Source of the DNA: an uncultured Pelagibacteraceae bacterium
GTDB lineage: Bacteria > Pseudomonadota > Alphaproteobacteria > Pelagibacterales > Pelagibacteraceae
Assembly: GCA_902560225.1 (NCBI GenBank)
Contig: CACEKT010000006.1
Span: forward strand, 1-44,466
Length of the DNA: 44,466 bases
Direction of reading: 5' to 3'
Position 1 is the stretch's first letter; every line of letters begins with the position of its first letter. Under the pieces are notes generated by a model. That model was not told the origin of the DNA and did not search any database. It worked only from the letters and a program-made list of their open reading frames with translations. A program made the translations under genes and the position numbers. Below are positions 7,318 through 15,714 of the stretch, piece after piece.

Positions 7318-8469
7318 ATGAATTTAAAAGATTGTCATAATTTTAGTGATTTTAGAAAATTAGCTAAAAAAAAATTACCCTCACCTATTTTTCACTATAT
7401 TGATGGAGCTGCTGATGATGAAATTACTTATAATAGAAACACAAGTGCTTTTGACGATGTTGATTTAGTACCAAATGTCTTAAGAGGTGTTGAAAATATA
7501 GATTTATCAACCACTATATTTGGAAAAAAATTAGATTTACCTTTTTATCTTGCTCCAACAGCACTCCAGAGATTATTTCATTACGATGGGGAAAGAGCAG
7601 TTGGAAAAGCAGCTCAAAAGTTTAATACTATGTTTGGTGTATCCGCTTTATCTACAGTAAGTGTAGAGGAAATATCTTCTATGATTGATACACCAAAAAT
7701 GTTTCAGTTTTATTTTCATAAAGATAGAGGCTTAAATGACTCTTGCTTAGAAAGAGCAAAAGCTGCCAAATTTGATGTTATGGCTTTAACGGTAGATACA
7801 ATAACTGGTGGAAATCGTGAAAGAGATTTAAGAACTGGTTTTACTTCACCTCCAAAGCTAACTTTATCAAGTTTGTTTAGTTTTGCTTCAAAACCTATGT
7901 GGGGAATAAATTATTTAACAAAAGGAAAATTTGAATTACCTCATCTGCAAGATTATGTACAAGAAGGAACAAGCACAAATACCTCAATTGGAAATTACTT
8001 TTCTACAATGTTAGATCAATCAATGAATTGGAATGATGCAGAGAAGCTTTGTTCACAATGGGGTGGTCACTTTGCTCTTAAAGGAGTTATGAGTGTTGAG
8101 GATGCAAAGAGAGCAGTTGATATTGGTTGTACAGGTATAATGGTTTCAAATCATGGTGGGAGACAATTAGATGGATCCAGATCCCCATTTGATCAACTTG
8201 CAGAAATTGTTGATGCTGTTGGGGATAAGCTTGATGTGATTTGTGAAGGGGGAATTCATAGAGGAACTCATATGCTTAAAGCATTATCTTTAGGTGCTAA
8301 GGCATGTTCAGGTGGAAGGCTTTATTTATATGCTTTAGCTGCAGCTGGACAAGCTGGTGTCGAGAGGGCACTAGAAAAGTATAAGTCTGAATTAGAGAGA
8401 GATATGAAATTAATGGGATGTACAAAAATTAGCGACCTTAATAGAAATAATTTAAGATTTAGAAAATAA
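7318..8469 (+). CDS. FMN-dependent alpha-hydroxy-acid dehydrogenase, paralogue 1 (LldD-like)
   Basis: This 383-residue TIM-barrel flavoenzyme belongs to the L-lactate dehydrogenase/glycolate oxidase family and is normal in length. It has the substrate and FMN residues of the family: FHYIDGAADDE near the N-terminus, the Tyr in FQFYFHKDRG, ALTVDT, the Lys in FALKGVMS, and the catalytic block SNHGGRQLDGS with the base His and the substrate-binding Arg. In the FMN phosphate region it is unusual, reading CEGGIHRGTH where DGG(I/V)RRG is usual. The substrate (L-lactate, glycolate or another 2-hydroxy acid) cannot be assigned. It sits in tandem with a close paralogue starting 4 bases after its stop. 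Confidence 0.88.
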   Translation: MNLKDCHNFSDFRKLAKKKLPSPIFHYIDGAADDEITYNRNTSAFDDVDLVPNVLRGVENIDLSTTIFGKKLDLPFYLAPTALQRLFHYDGERAVGKAAQKFNTMFGVSALSTVSVEEISSMIDTPKMFQFYFHKDRGLNDSCLERAKAAKFDVMALTVDTITGGNRERDLRTGFTSPPKLTLSSLFSFASKPMWGINYLTKGKFELPHLQDYVQEGTSTNTSIGNYFSTMLDQSMNWNDAEKLCSQWGGHFALKGVMSVEDAKRAVDIGCTGIMVSNHGGRQLDGSRSPFDQLAEIVDAVGDKLDVICEGGIHRGTHMLKALSLGAKACSGGRLYLYALAAAGQAGVERALEKYKSELERDMKLMGCTKISDLNRNNLRFRK

Positions 8470-8473
8470 GATC

Positions 8474-9625
8474 ATGAATATAAATGGTTGTTACAATTTT
8501 GAAGATTTTAGAAAATTAGCAAAAAAAAAATTACCATCACCAATTTTTAATTATATAGACGGTGGTGCAGATGATGAGATTACTTTAAGAAGAAATACAG
8601 AAGCTTTTGATGACTGTGATTTAGTTCCAAATATTTTAAACAATGTTGGCGAACCAGATTTATCTACAACAATATTTGGAAAAAAAATTGATATGCCAAT
8701 TTTTTTATCTCCAACTGCTATGCAAAGATTATATCATCATGATGGTGATAAAGCCTCAGCAAGAGCTGCAGAAAAATTTGGTACTTTTTATAGTATGTCA
8801 TCAATGGCAAATACCACAATGGAGGAAATTTCAAATGTTTCTAGCGGTCCAAAGTTATTTCAACTTTATGTTCATAAAGATAAATCAATAACAGACGACT
8901 TAATTGAAAGAAGTAAAAGATCAGGATTTGATGCAATGTGTTTAACCGTAGATACCCTCGTTGCTGGAAATAGAGAAAGAGATCATCGAACAGGATTTAC
9001 TACTCCTCCAAAATTAACTCTTCAAAGCCTTATTAGTTTTGCAGCACATCCTCAATGGGTATTTAATTATTTTACTCATCCTAAATTTGAGTTAGCAAAT
9101 GTTTCAAAAAAAACAGATAAGGGAACAAATATTGCAAAATCAGTTATAGATTATGTTAATGAGCAATATGATCCCACAATGAATTGGAAAGATGCAGAAT
9201 ATATTGTTAAAAAATGGGATGGCCCATTTGCTCTTAAAGGAGTTATGTCAGTAGAGGATGCAAAAAAAGCTATTGATATTGGTTGCACGGCGATAATGGT
9301 ATCAAATCACGGAGGCAGACAACTTGATGGATCTAGGTCTCCATTCGATCAAGTTAAAGCGATATCTGATGCTGTTGGTGATAAATTGGAAATTATTCTT
9401 GATGGTGGCGTTAGGAGGGGAACTCATGTGCTCAAAGCTTTATCAGCAGGTGCGACAGCTTGTAGTTTTGGAAAAGCTTTTTTATTTAGTTTGGGCGCAG
9501 GCGGTCAGAAAGGTGTTGAGAGACTATTAGAAAATATGCATAAAGAAATAAAAAGAAACATGATACTTATGGGATGCAAAAATTTGAAAGATTTAGATGC
9601 GTCAAAAATTATTTACCGCAAATAA
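8474..9625 (+). CDS. FMN-dependent alpha-hydroxy-acid dehydrogenase, paralogue 2 (LldD-like)
   Basis: At 383 residues it has exactly the same length as the preceding gene and is clearly a tandem duplicate, with shared blocks such as FRKLAKKKLPSPIF and SNHGGRQLDGSRSPFDQ. The catalytic His/Arg and the Lys of FALKGVMS are conserved. Its FMN phosphate loop keeps the canonical DGGVRRGTH but has GK in place of the family GR in SFGKAFLFSL, the reverse of the changes seen in paralogue 1. It may have a different 2-hydroxy acid specificity or electron acceptor from its neighbour. It is followed by a 78-base gap holding a probable promoter. Confidence 0.88.
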   Translation: MNINGCYNFEDFRKLAKKKLPSPIFNYIDGGADDEITLRRNTEAFDDCDLVPNILNNVGEPDLSTTIFGKKIDMPIFLSPTAMQRLYHHDGDKASARAAEKFGTFYSMSSMANTTMEEISNVSSGPKLFQLYVHKDKSITDDLIERSKRSGFDAMCLTVDTLVAGNRERDHRTGFTTPPKLTLQSLISFAAHPQWVFNYFTHPKFELANVSKKTDKGTNIAKSVIDYVNEQYDPTMNWKDAEYIVKKWDGPFALKGVMSVEDAKKAIDIGCTAIMVSNHGGRQLDGSRSPFDQVKAISDAVGDKLEIILDGGVRRGTHVLKALSAGATACSFGKAFLFSLGAGGQKGVERLLENMHKEIKRNMILMGCKNLKDLDASKIIYRK

Positions 9626-9652
9626 TTAGTTATAAAAAATATAAATACTTTT

Positions 9653-9710
9653 TTGCAATCATTAATAGACAATAAGTATATTTTCCGTTAGTTTCACGGA
9701 CTTATGAAAC
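9653..9710 (+). promoter_or_regulatory. Candidate promoter and start-codon hairpin before the aminotransferase gene
   Basis: TTGCAA (9653-9658) and TATATT (9677-9682) are spaced 18 bases apart, which predicts a leader of about 15 bases. Within that leader GTTTCA (9691-9696) is the exact reverse complement of TGAAAC (9705-9710). A 6-pair stem would therefore enclose the start ATG (9704-9706). A competing 5-pair stem TCCGT/ACGGA (9684-9688 with 9696-9700) is also possible. No Shine-Dalgarno sequence is visible. The stems are short, so a regulatory role is a guess. Confidence 0.35.
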
Positions 9711-10870
9711 TAGCAAAATCACTTAGTAGACTTGGAACTGAAAGCGCTTTTTCAGTTTTAGCAGAAGCAAAAAAATTAGAGGCAAAAGGTCATCCCATGA
9801 TTCACTTGGGATTAGGTCAACCAGATTTTAAAACTCCAAAACATGTAGTTGAAGCAGCTAAAAAAGCATTAGATGATGGCCATCATGGTTATGTGATGTC
9901 TAATGGTATACCAGAATGTAGACAAGCAGTTACAAGATGGATAAAAAAAAGATACAACACTGATGTAGATTTTGAGAGAATTCTGATAATGCCAGGAGGA
10001 AAACCAACTATGCATTATGCAATTCAGTGCTTTGGTGAGCCAGGAGCAGAAATAATTCATCCAACACCTGCATTCCCAATTTATGAATCTATGATTAATT
10101 ATACGGGTTCAACTGCGGTCCCTTATGACTTAACTGAAGATAAGGATTTAAAATTTTCTGCAGATAAAATTTTGTCTTTAATAACCGATAAGACTAGATT
10201 GTTAATTTTAATTAACCCAAACAATCCAACAGGTAGTTTTGTAGAGAAACCAGAAATAGATAAGTTAGCTGAAGGTTTAAAAAAACATCCCCACGTTACA
10301 ATATTAAGTGATGAAATTTATAGTAGACAAATTTTTGATAATAAAGAAATGCCGACCTTCTTTAATTATCCAGAACTAAGAGACAGATTAATTGTTTTAG
10401 AGGGATGGAGTAAAGCTTACTCAATGACTGGTTGGAGATTAGGCTGGAGTTTTTGGCCAGAGCACTTAGTTGAACATGTAAATAAATTGCTTATAAATAG
10501 TGTTTCATGTGTAAATGCTGCAGCCCAGTTTGCAGGAATTGCAGCTTTAGATGGACCAGAAGATTCAATCCATGAAATGATGCACAAGTTCACAGAAAGA
10601 AGAAAATTAATTCATGAGGGCCTTAATGATTTGCCAGGTGTAGAATGTAGTTTACCTGGAGGTGCTTTTTATGCTTTCCCAAAAGTAATTGAGACTGGGA
10701 TGAATGGTGCTGAATTTTGTAAAAAAGCGATGCACGAAGCGGGCGTTGCAATAGTACCAGGAACTGCATTTGGACAGACATGTAATGATTACGTAAGGTT
10801 TAGCTTTGCAGCTTCTAGAGATAATATTTCTCAGGCTCTAGAAAACATAAAAAAAATGCTAACTAAATAA
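9704..10870 (+). CDS. Class I/II PLP-dependent aminotransferase
   Basis: This 388-residue fold-type I aminotransferase is complete. It has HLGLGQPDFKTP near the N-terminus, the GGKP phosphate-contact segment, NPNNPTGS, the PLP aspartate and tyrosine in SDEIYS, and the Schiff-base lysine in GWSKAYSMTGWRLGW (Lys about 237). The C-terminal arginine that binds the substrate carboxylate is in YVRFSFA. The family includes aspartate, alanine and broad 2-oxo-acid transaminases. Placed among 2-hydroxy-acid oxidoreductases, it could convert the 2-oxo acids they make (glyoxylate to glycine, for example), but that is inferred from context. It has its own promoter candidate just upstream. Confidence 0.9.
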   Translation: MKLAKSLSRLGTESAFSVLAEAKKLEAKGHPMIHLGLGQPDFKTPKHVVEAAKKALDDGHHGYVMSNGIPECRQAVTRWIKKRYNTDVDFERILIMPGGKPTMHYAIQCFGEPGAEIIHPTPAFPIYESMINYTGSTAVPYDLTEDKDLKFSADKILSLITDKTRLLILINPNNPTGSFVEKPEIDKLAEGLKKHPHVTILSDEIYSRQIFDNKEMPTFFNYPELRDRLIVLEGWSKAYSMTGWRLGWSFWPEHLVEHVNKLLINSVSCVNAAAQFAGIAALDGPEDSIHEMMHKFTERRKLIHEGLNDLPGVECSLPGGAFYAFPKVIETGMNGAEFCKKAMHEAGVAIVPGTAFGQTCNDYVRFSFAASRDNISQALENIKKMLTK

Positions 10871-10908
10871 GCTGTATTTTTTCATTATTTTTCATTAGTA
10901 TCGACGTT

Positions 10909-12282
10909 ATGAATGAGCAACTTCAAAAAGAATTAAAAAAAATCTTTAATGGAAGGTTTTCAGTCTCAGAGTCAACAAGAGCTAACTATGCAAGGGGTGA
11001 AGACACCTATGATCCTGTCTTATCTCAAGCAGTAGTTTTTCCAGAGACTAATGAAGAAGTATCTCAAATTTTAAAATTGTGCAATGACCACAAAGTTCCA
11101 GTAGTCCCATTTGGAACCGGAACATCCTTAGAAGGAAATGCAGTTGGTAATTCAAATGGCATAACGATTTCTTTAGAAAAAATGAATAAAGTTTTATCTG
11201 TTAACGCTGAGGATTTTGATTGCAGAGTGCAAGCTAATGTTACCAGAAAACAACTTAATGAATATTTAAGAGAAGATGGTGTTTTTTTCCCAATTGATCC
11301 TGGAGCAGATGCAGCCCTTGGAGGAATGGCATCTACATCAGCATCTGGGACTATGGCGGTTAAGTATGGAACTATGAGAACAGTTATATCTGGGCTAACA
11401 GTAGTACTTCCAAATGGTGATATAATTAAAACTGGAGCAAGAACTAAAAAGACTTCAGCCGGATATAATTTAACAAATTTATTTATAGGATCTGAGGGAA
11501 CGCTTGGAATAATTACAGAAGTACAAGTTAGATTATCACCAGTTCCTGAAAGTGTAATGAGTGCTGTTTGTTATTTTCCAGATTTAGACTCAGCAGTTAA
11601 AACTGCTCAAGAAGTAATTCAATACGGAGTTCCGATAGCAAGAATTGAAATGTTAAATAAAGATCAAATGGAAATAAGCATTAAATATTCTAAATTAGAT
11701 AATATTAAAGCCTCTCCTACACTTTTTTTTGAATTTCATGGAAGTGAAACATCCAATAATGAAGCAATTAGTATTGTAGAAGAGTTATCAAAAAATAATA
11801 ATGGAAGTGATTTTCAATGGGCGTCTTCACCTGAAGAGCAAAAAAAATTATGGAAAGCAAGACATGATGTTTATTATTCTGTTAAAGCTCTTGGAAATAA
11901 TATGAAAATATATTCCACAGATGTTTGTGTACCAATATCAAGATTAGTTGAATGTATTTCGTGGGCAGAAAATGAAGTTAAAAAATTAGGTCTTACTGCC
12001 CCGATGGTTGGACATGTTGGCGATGGAAATTTTCATTCAATAATTTTGTATGATCCTCAGGATAAAGAAAAACAAAAAAAAATTAGACAGTATAGTGATG
12101 ATTTAATTAATAAAGCATTAGAACTTGAAGGCACTATAACTGGAGAACATGGAATTGGTTTACAAAAAAAACATTATCTTTTAAAAGAACACCTTGACAA
12201 TCTTCCAGTTATGAAAGCTATCAAAAGAAGTCTTGACGTAAATAATATTATGAATCCTGGAAAGGTTTTTGACTTAAATTAA
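10909..12282 (+). CDS. FAD-binding 2-hydroxy-acid dehydrogenase (GlcD/D-lactate dehydrogenase type)
   Basis: This 457-residue vanillyl-alcohol-oxidase-type flavoprotein has the FAD-binding PCMH half with VVPFGTGTSLEGNAV and IDPGADAALGGMASTSASG. The C-terminal half has the metal/substrate histidine motifs GHVGDGNFHS and GTITGEHGIGLQKKHYL. The family covers the glycolate oxidase subunit GlcD, D-lactate dehydrogenase and D-2-hydroxyglutarate dehydrogenase. No GlcE or GlcF subunit gene is adjacent, so a single-subunit D-2-hydroxy-acid dehydrogenase is more likely than the glycolate oxidase complex. With the two FMN enzymes upstream this locus can oxidise both L- and D-2-hydroxy acids. Confidence 0.88.
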   Translation: MNEQLQKELKKIFNGRFSVSESTRANYARGEDTYDPVLSQAVVFPETNEEVSQILKLCNDHKVPVVPFGTGTSLEGNAVGNSNGITISLEKMNKVLSVNAEDFDCRVQANVTRKQLNEYLREDGVFFPIDPGADAALGGMASTSASGTMAVKYGTMRTVISGLTVVLPNGDIIKTGARTKKTSAGYNLTNLFIGSEGTLGIITEVQVRLSPVPESVMSAVCYFPDLDSAVKTAQEVIQYGVPIARIEMLNKDQMEISIKYSKLDNIKASPTLFFEFHGSETSNNEAISIVEELSKNNNGSDFQWASSPEEQKKLWKARHDVYYSVKALGNNMKIYSTDVCVPISRLVECISWAENEVKKLGLTAPMVGHVGDGNFHSIILYDPQDKEKQKKIRQYSDDLINKALELEGTITGEHGIGLQKKHYLLKEHLDNLPVMKAIKRSLDVNNIMNPGKVFDLN

Positions 12283-12297
12283 TCAAATAAATATCTT

Positions 12298-13251
12298 ATG
12301 AAAAAAATATTAATAACTAGAAAACTATTAAGAACTTGTGAAGATAAAGCAAAAGAAACATTTGATGCTAACTTAAATTTAAACGATGAACTATATTCTC
12401 AACAAAAATTAGTTGAGTTAAGCAAAGGCTTTGATGGAATATTATCTTCATTGACAGACAAACTAGATGCTGAAACAATAAATAAACTTCCTGATACTAT
12501 TAAAATAATTTCAAATTTTGCAGTAGGTTTTGGAAATATTGACCTTGAGGCAGCTAAAAATAGAGGAATTGCAGTAACAAATACTCCAGATGTTTTGACT
12601 GATGCAACAGCTGAGATAGGAGTTTTGTTGATTTTAGGGGCGTGCAGAAGAGCATCAGAAGGTGTAGATAGCGCTAGGGAAGGTGGCTGGAAATGGTCAG
12701 CTGATTATCTTATTGGGAAACAATTAACGGGTGCAAGATTAGGGATCCTAGGTATGGGAAGAATTGGTCAAAAAATTGCAAAAATTGCAAAATCTTTAGG
12801 AATGGTAATTCATTATCATAACCGATCAAAATTAAGTGATGAAAAAGAACAAGGTGCAATTTACCACGATACTTTAAAAGGATTGCTTTCAGTATCAGAT
12901 GTTTTGTCAATTTGTTGCCCAGCCTCAAAAGAAACAGTTGATATGATTAACAAAGAAACAATAGAGTATTTACCCAAAGGTGCTGTTGTAACTAATGTTG
13001 CTCGAGGAGACATAGTTGACGACGAAGCAATGATTGATGCTTTGGAAAGACGAAAGGTTTATGCTGTTGGCCTTGATGTTTATAAAAACGAACCTAATTT
13101 AAATCCTGGATATTTAAAACATAAGAGTGCATTTATATTGCCTCATTTAGGTAGTGCTACCAAAGAAACGCGGACAGCCATGGCTAATTTAGCTATAGAC
13201 AATATTGATGAATTTTTTAAAACAGGTAACTGTAAAAATAAAGTAAATTAA
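12298..13251 (+). CDS. D-2-hydroxyacid dehydrogenase (glyoxylate/hydroxypyruvate reductase-like)
   Basis: This 317-residue NAD(P)-dependent enzyme has the N-terminal substrate domain, the Rossmann motif LGMGRIGQKIA (about residues 151-161) and the catalytic triad: Arg in NVARGDIVDD, Glu in NEPNLNP and His in LPHLGSAT. After the second Rossmann strand it reads HNRSK rather than an aspartate, which usually favours NADPH. Glyoxylate or hydroxypyruvate reduction is the commonest role of this branch and would fit the surrounding 2-hydroxy-acid genes. It starts 15 bases after the FAD enzyme and is followed by one base and the SMR-like gene. Confidence 0.88.
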   Translation: MKKILITRKLLRTCEDKAKETFDANLNLNDELYSQQKLVELSKGFDGILSSLTDKLDAETINKLPDTIKIISNFAVGFGNIDLEAAKNRGIAVTNTPDVLTDATAEIGVLLILGACRRASEGVDSAREGGWKWSADYLIGKQLTGARLGILGMGRIGQKIAKIAKSLGMVIHYHNRSKLSDEKEQGAIYHDTLKGLLSVSDVLSICCPASKETVDMINKETIEYLPKGAVVTNVARGDIVDDEAMIDALERRKVYAVGLDVYKNEPNLNPGYLKHKSAFILPHLGSATKETRTAMANLAIDNIDEFFKTGNCKNKVN

Positions 13252-13252
13252 T

Positions 13253-13588
13253 ATGAAACCCTTTGCAGGTTATTTAATTTTAGCTTTAGGAATTACTACT
13301 GGAATTGCTGCTAACAGTTTTGCAAAAATATCTGATGGTTTTTCAAAATTAACACCAACTATTGCTTGTTTATTATTAATGACAGTTACAATGTTTTCAC
13401 TTGCTAAAGCAATGTCAGTATTACCTGTAGCTTTTAGCTATTCTACATATAGTGGATTAACAGTTGCTGGTGTAGTTTTGTTTGGAATTTTGAAATATAA
13501 TCAAGTGCCTAATTTATATGGTTTTATAGGAATTTGTTTAATTGTAATAGGTGTTGTTATGGTTAATTATTTGGGGCAAGCAAATTAA
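13253..13588 (+). CDS. SMR-family (EmrE-like) small membrane protein with no glutamate
   Basis: This 111-residue protein with four hydrophobic helices aligns by eye with EmrE: the KISDGFSKLTP segment matches KFSEGFTRLWP, and LPVAFSYSTYSG matches IPTGIAYAIWSG. In EmrE the membrane Glu14 couples protons and substrate. The aligned position here is Gly17, and no glutamate occurs anywhere in the protein. Trp63 is replaced by Tyr. Classical proton/drug antiport is therefore unlikely. It may belong to a divergent SMR or DMT half-transporter group with another role. It begins 1 base after the reductase gene, so it is probably co-expressed with it. Confidence 0.75.
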   Translation: MKPFAGYLILALGITTGIAANSFAKISDGFSKLTPTIACLLLMTVTMFSLAKAMSVLPVAFSYSTYSGLTVAGVVLFGILKYNQVPNLYGFIGICLIVIGVVMVNYLGQAN

Positions 13589-13627
13589 ATCCTAATTAAA
13601 AACAAGTATTAAAATAAGGAGAGTCAT

Positions 13628-14542
13628 ATGAGTGAAAAAATTGCTTTTATTGGTGTTGGAAATATGGGAAATCCAATGGCTGAAAACTTACTTAAAGCTG
13701 GTAATAAGATTAAAGTGTTTGATGTTTCAAAAGACATGTTAGCAAAAGCTAAAAAAAAAAATTTAGAAACAGTAGATAGTATTGAAGATTTAATTAATCA
13801 TGAAATTTCTATAGTAGTAACAATGTTGCCTGAGGGCAAACATTCAAAAGAAATATATTTAGGTGACAGTGGAATCATTAATAAAGTTCAAAAAAATTGT
13901 TTATTAATAGATTGTTCAACTATAGACATAGAAACCTCAAAAGAAATTGGAAAAGCTGCAAATGATAAAGGTATTTTGATGATAGATGCTCCTGTAAGTG
14001 GTGGAGTAATGGGGGCTCAAAAAGCAACTCTTAATATAATGGTTGGTGGATCCAAGGAAGCTTTTGATAAAGCATTACCATTTTTAAAAGTTATGGGAAA
14101 AAACATTTATCATGCAGGTGAAATAGGTAGTGGTAATGGAGCGAAGATTTGCAATAATATGTCATTAGGTATCACAATGATAGCTGCATCAGAGTCCCTA
14201 ATGTTAGCTAAGAGATTAAATATAGATATAAAAAAAGTTCATGAAATTATGAAAAATGCATCTGGTAATAGTTGGCCAATTTCAGTTTATCCTCCTCTTC
14301 CAGGACTCATTGATGGTTCTCCATCAAATAATAATTATAAACCAGGTTTTTCCGCTGGCATGATGAATAAAGATTTAAAACTTGCTAATGAATGTGCAAA
14401 GAATGTTAGCGCAGATACACCACTTGGAAGTATGGCATTAGACATTTATTCTAAATTTTGTGAAGAAGGAAATAGTTCTAAGGATTTTTCGGCTATTTCA
14501 AAAGTAATTGGAGGAAATGCTTGGGATTACCCCATAGAATAA
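13628..14542 (+). CDS. 3-hydroxyisobutyrate dehydrogenase family (possibly tartronate-semialdehyde reductase)
   Basis: This 304-residue beta-hydroxyacid dehydrogenase has the N-terminal Rossmann motif GVGNMGNPMAENLLKAG. It also has the substrate loop DAPVSGGVMGAQ and the catalytic lysine in GNGAKICNNM, all at the usual spacing. After the second strand it has an aspartate (FDVSKD), suggesting NAD preference. The family includes 3-hydroxyisobutyrate dehydrogenase (valine catabolism) and tartronate-semialdehyde reductase (glyoxylate to glycerate). The neighbours fit the latter, the sequence alone does not decide. A strong ribosome-binding site AAGGAG precedes the ATG by about 5 bases. Confidence 0.85.
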   Translation: MSEKIAFIGVGNMGNPMAENLLKAGNKIKVFDVSKDMLAKAKKKNLETVDSIEDLINHEISIVVTMLPEGKHSKEIYLGDSGIINKVQKNCLLIDCSTIDIETSKEIGKAANDKGILMIDAPVSGGVMGAQKATLNIMVGGSKEAFDKALPFLKVMGKNIYHAGEIGSGNGAKICNNMSLGITMIAASESLMLAKRLNIDIKKVHEIMKNASGNSWPISVYPPLPGLIDGSPSNNNYKPGFSAGMMNKDLKLANECAKNVSADTPLGSMALDIYSKFCEEGNSSKDFSAISKVIGGNAWDYPIE

Positions 14543-14571
14543 AATTAAAATTATAAAAATTTATTTTAATT
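14543..14571. terminator. Possible bidirectional terminator between convergent genes
   Basis: AATTAAAA (14543-14550) and TTTTAATT (14564-14571) form a perfect 8-base inverted repeat with a 13-base loop, in the 23-base gap between the convergent 3' ends and slightly into the minus-strand gene. The stem is purely A/T and would be weak, so this is a low-confidence call. Confidence 0.3.
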
Positions 14572-15714
14572 AAATCGAACCCATTTGCTATTGTTCTTAC
14601 TTGATTCTAAAACAGTTTCTATAAACCTCATTCCTTCAATACCATCATAGATAGTTGGATAACAATCATTTGAATGTTCATAGTTTTGCTTATTTATTTG
14701 GGCAAATAACACTTTACAAACATCACTATAAATATTGGCAAACCCTTCTAAATATCCTTCAGGATGTCCTGAAGGAATTCTTGTGACCTCATTGGCCTCT
14801 TTACCTGCGCTATTACTTCCTCGTGTAATTCTTTGAGTTGGGTGTCCAAACTTTGTGTGGTAAAGATAATTAGGATCTTCTTGTTTCCACTCCAATCCTC
14901 CATTTTCACCAAAAACTCTGATTTTTAGATTATTTTCATTTCCAACAGCAACTTGACTAGACCATATTGCACCTTTAGCACCTTTTTTGAATCGAAGCAT
15001 TATTTGTGCATTATCATCGAGCAATCTTCCTTTAACAAATGTGTGAATATCGGCTGATAATTCATCTACTTCTAATCCAGTAATAAATCTAATGAGATTA
15101 AATGCATGTGTGCCAATATCTCCTATGCAACCACCTTCTCCTGATCTTTTTGGATCAGTTCTCCATTCAGCTTGTTTTAAGCCATTATCTTCTACTTTTG
15201 TTGTTAACCAATCTTGAGGGTATTCTGCCTGAATTACTCTTATAGAACCAAGATCACCTTTTTGAATTAATGATCTTGCATGACGAACCATAGGATAGCC
15301 AGTATAGTTATGGGTAAGAGCAAAAATTAATTTTTTATTTTCCACAATATTTTTTAGATCAATTGCTTCTTCACTGGATAAAGCAAGTGGTTTATCACAG
15401 ATAATATGTATACCTTTGTTTGCAAAAATTTTTGCTATAGGTACATGGAGATGATTTGGTGTGACTATAGAAACTACATCTATACCGTCTGAACGAGCAG
15501 ATTCTTTTTCAGCCATTTCTTGGTAAGTTTTATAAATTCGATCCTCTGCTAAACCAAGGTTCTTTCCAGTCTCCTTTGAGTTATCAAAGTTAGAAGAAAA
15601 TGATCCTGCTACTAACTCATAATAACCATCAAGTCTTAACGCTATTCTGTGTACCCCACCAATGAAAGCATCTTTTCCTCCACCCACCATTCCGATGCGT
15701 ATTTTTCTTTCCAT
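14566..15714 (-). CDS. Gfo/Idh/MocA family sugar or polyol dehydrogenase
   Basis: This 382-residue protein has an N-terminal Rossmann domain (IGMVGGGKDAFIGGVHR) and the family's catalytic lysine motif as CDKPLALSSEEA (about residues 98-109), in place of the commoner EKP. The C-terminal alpha/beta domain carries the GGCIGDIGTHAFNLIRF signature with the active-site Asp and His. Members oxidise or reduce hydroxyls of sugars, inositols and 3-keto-glycosides using NAD(P). It starts exactly where the isomerase/epimerase gene ends, so the two are translationally linked and presumably act on the same substrate. The divergent ABC importer is likely to supply it. Confidence 0.88.
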   Translation of the reverse strand: MERKIRIGMVGGGKDAFIGGVHRIALRLDGYYELVAGSFSSNFDNSKETGKNLGLAEDRIYKTYQEMAEKESARSDGIDVVSIVTPNHLHVPIAKIFANKGIHIICDKPLALSSEEAIDLKNIVENKKLIFALTHNYTGYPMVRHARSLIQKGDLGSIRVIQAEYPQDWLTTKVEDNGLKQAEWRTDPKRSGEGGCIGDIGTHAFNLIRFITGLEVDELSADIHTFVKGRLLDDNAQIMLRFKKGAKGAIWSSQVAVGNENNLKIRVFGENGGLEWKQEDPNYLYHTKFGHPTQRITRGSNSAGKEANEVTRIPSGHPEGYLEGFANIYSDVCKVLFAQINKQNYEHSNDCYPTIYDGIEGMRFIETVLESSKNNSKWVRFN

